Source of the DNA: a virus
Virus record (IMG/VR): IMGVR_UViG_3300003321_000307
Coordinates: 1 to 37,291 of that record
Direction: 5' to 3' (one strand)
DNA: 37,291 nucleotides
Shown here: positions 36,996 to 37,291 of the stretch, one piece after another
Position numbering within the stretch: the first letter of the stretch is position 1
How the letters are laid out: every line of letters starts with the position of its first letter
The notes under the pieces: generated by a model
Databases searched by the model: none
Seen by the model: the letters and a program-made list of their open reading frames with translations, nothing else
Told to the model about the DNA's origin: nothing
Made by a program: the position numbers and the translations under genes

Positions 36996-37202
36996 TTAAC
37001 TTGTTTTCGGCTCAACTCCGTACCTTTCTCTAATGGCTTGTTTTGTTGATTCATCTTTTGTGGTTTTATAAATGTGACGGTCGCGCTCTTTAATATACTC
37101 CTTTAAACTTTCACTCATCACATACGGCTTCGGCTTCGAGTACCGTTTTTTCTCAGGAACGTACCCTTCTTTATTTGTGGCAGGGATTATTTTGGGCGGC
37201 AT
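36996..37202 (-). CDS. Small basic protein, 68 residues
   Basis: MPPKIIPATNKEGYVPEKKR begins a basic, partly disordered product with a helical middle (YVMSESLKEYIKERDRHIYK) and a Gln/Arg-rich end. Its start lies 1 nt after the stop of an upstream gene that continues past the right edge. No motif recognised. Confidence 0.55.
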   Translation of the reverse strand: MPPKIIPATNKEGYVPEKKRYSKPKPYVMSESLKEYIKERDRHIYKTTKDESTKQAIRERYGVEPKTS

Positions 37203-37203
37203 A

Positions 37204-37291
37204 TTACGCTATCAATTTATTAAAAATTCTCAATTTTTGACGTTGGTAATCAGTTCTTAATTGATATGGGACGATCCGTATTAAATCTTTT
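37204..37291 (-). CDS. Partial CDS at right edge (C-terminal end only)
   Basis: The minus-strand frame entering from the right edge encodes ...KDLIRIVPYQLRTDYQRQKL then RIFNKLIA and stops at TAA 37204-37206. Only about 28 residues are inside the window, basic and helical. The stop is followed at once by the next ATG, as in the rest of the operon. Identity cannot be judged from this fragment. Confidence 0.5.
   Translation of the reverse strand, partial: KDLIRIVPYQLRTDYQRQKLRIFNKLIA

Noticed and set aside
1-37291. Integrase, attachment site or lysogeny repressor
   Set aside because: None was recognised on either strand; they may lie outside the window, so lysogeny is left open.

Overview
The window is almost entirely a tailed-phage genome (siphovirus with HK97-type head), either free or integrated, from a host in the Bacteroidota and most likely the Sphingobacteriaceae (Mucilaginibacter/Pedobacter-like). 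The host inference rests on promoters of the Bacteroidota form (TTG/TTTG, about 20 nt, TAnnTTTG), Sec signal peptides of the 'MKKLLFILLLLPxLAxAQ' style, low reliance on Shine-Dalgarno sequences, moderate-to-low GC, and fibre, hub and portal sequences typical of that phylum's phages. No integrase, lysogeny repressor or host gene is visible, so free phage versus prophage cannot be decided. Both window ends cut through genes.

The main programme runs right to left on the minus strand. Replication comes first (37291-33374): an edge fragment, a small gene, a VRR-NUC nuclease, a Pif1-like helicase, a coiled-coil protein and a primase-helicase ATPase. A 320-bp AT-rich array of TAGGGCA iterons follows and looks like the replication origin. 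Packaging and head genes come next (32898-25759): small and large terminase, a structured intergenic element, portal, Mu F-like head protein, prohead protease and major capsid. Then there is a modification block (25572-21686) of ribbon-helix-helix protein, methyltransferase, three-domain glycosyltransferase, a small coiled protein and a GT4 glycosyltransferase. Connectors and tail follow (21685-10231): head-tail connector, head closure, gp10-like, tail terminator, tail tube, a frameshifted tail-assembly chaperone, tape measure, a large hub and an Mtd-N-like fibre base. Fibres and lysis close the order (10229-1): four fibre-like proteins with Sec signals (one with an SGNH esterase domain, two beta-helix paralogues), several one- or four-helix membrane proteins, a receiver-only response regulator and a GH25 endolysin.

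Four opposite-strand (+) cassettes interrupt this programme, three of them with a recognisable promoter: 450-1043 (Mom-like DNA modification), 2069-2383 (Acb2/Tad1-like cyclic-nucleotide sponge), 17820-19863 (12 tiny genes including Lar-like and YopX proteins) and 28105-28842 (three small genes headed by a possible DNA-binding protein). The recognisable members suggest the cassettes carry host-takeover and anti-defence functions while the minus strand builds the virion. The unnamed members of the two larger cassettes are the best places to look for undescribed counter-defence proteins. The glycosylation block between capsid and connector genes, with its own promoter and terminators, is the second stand-out feature.
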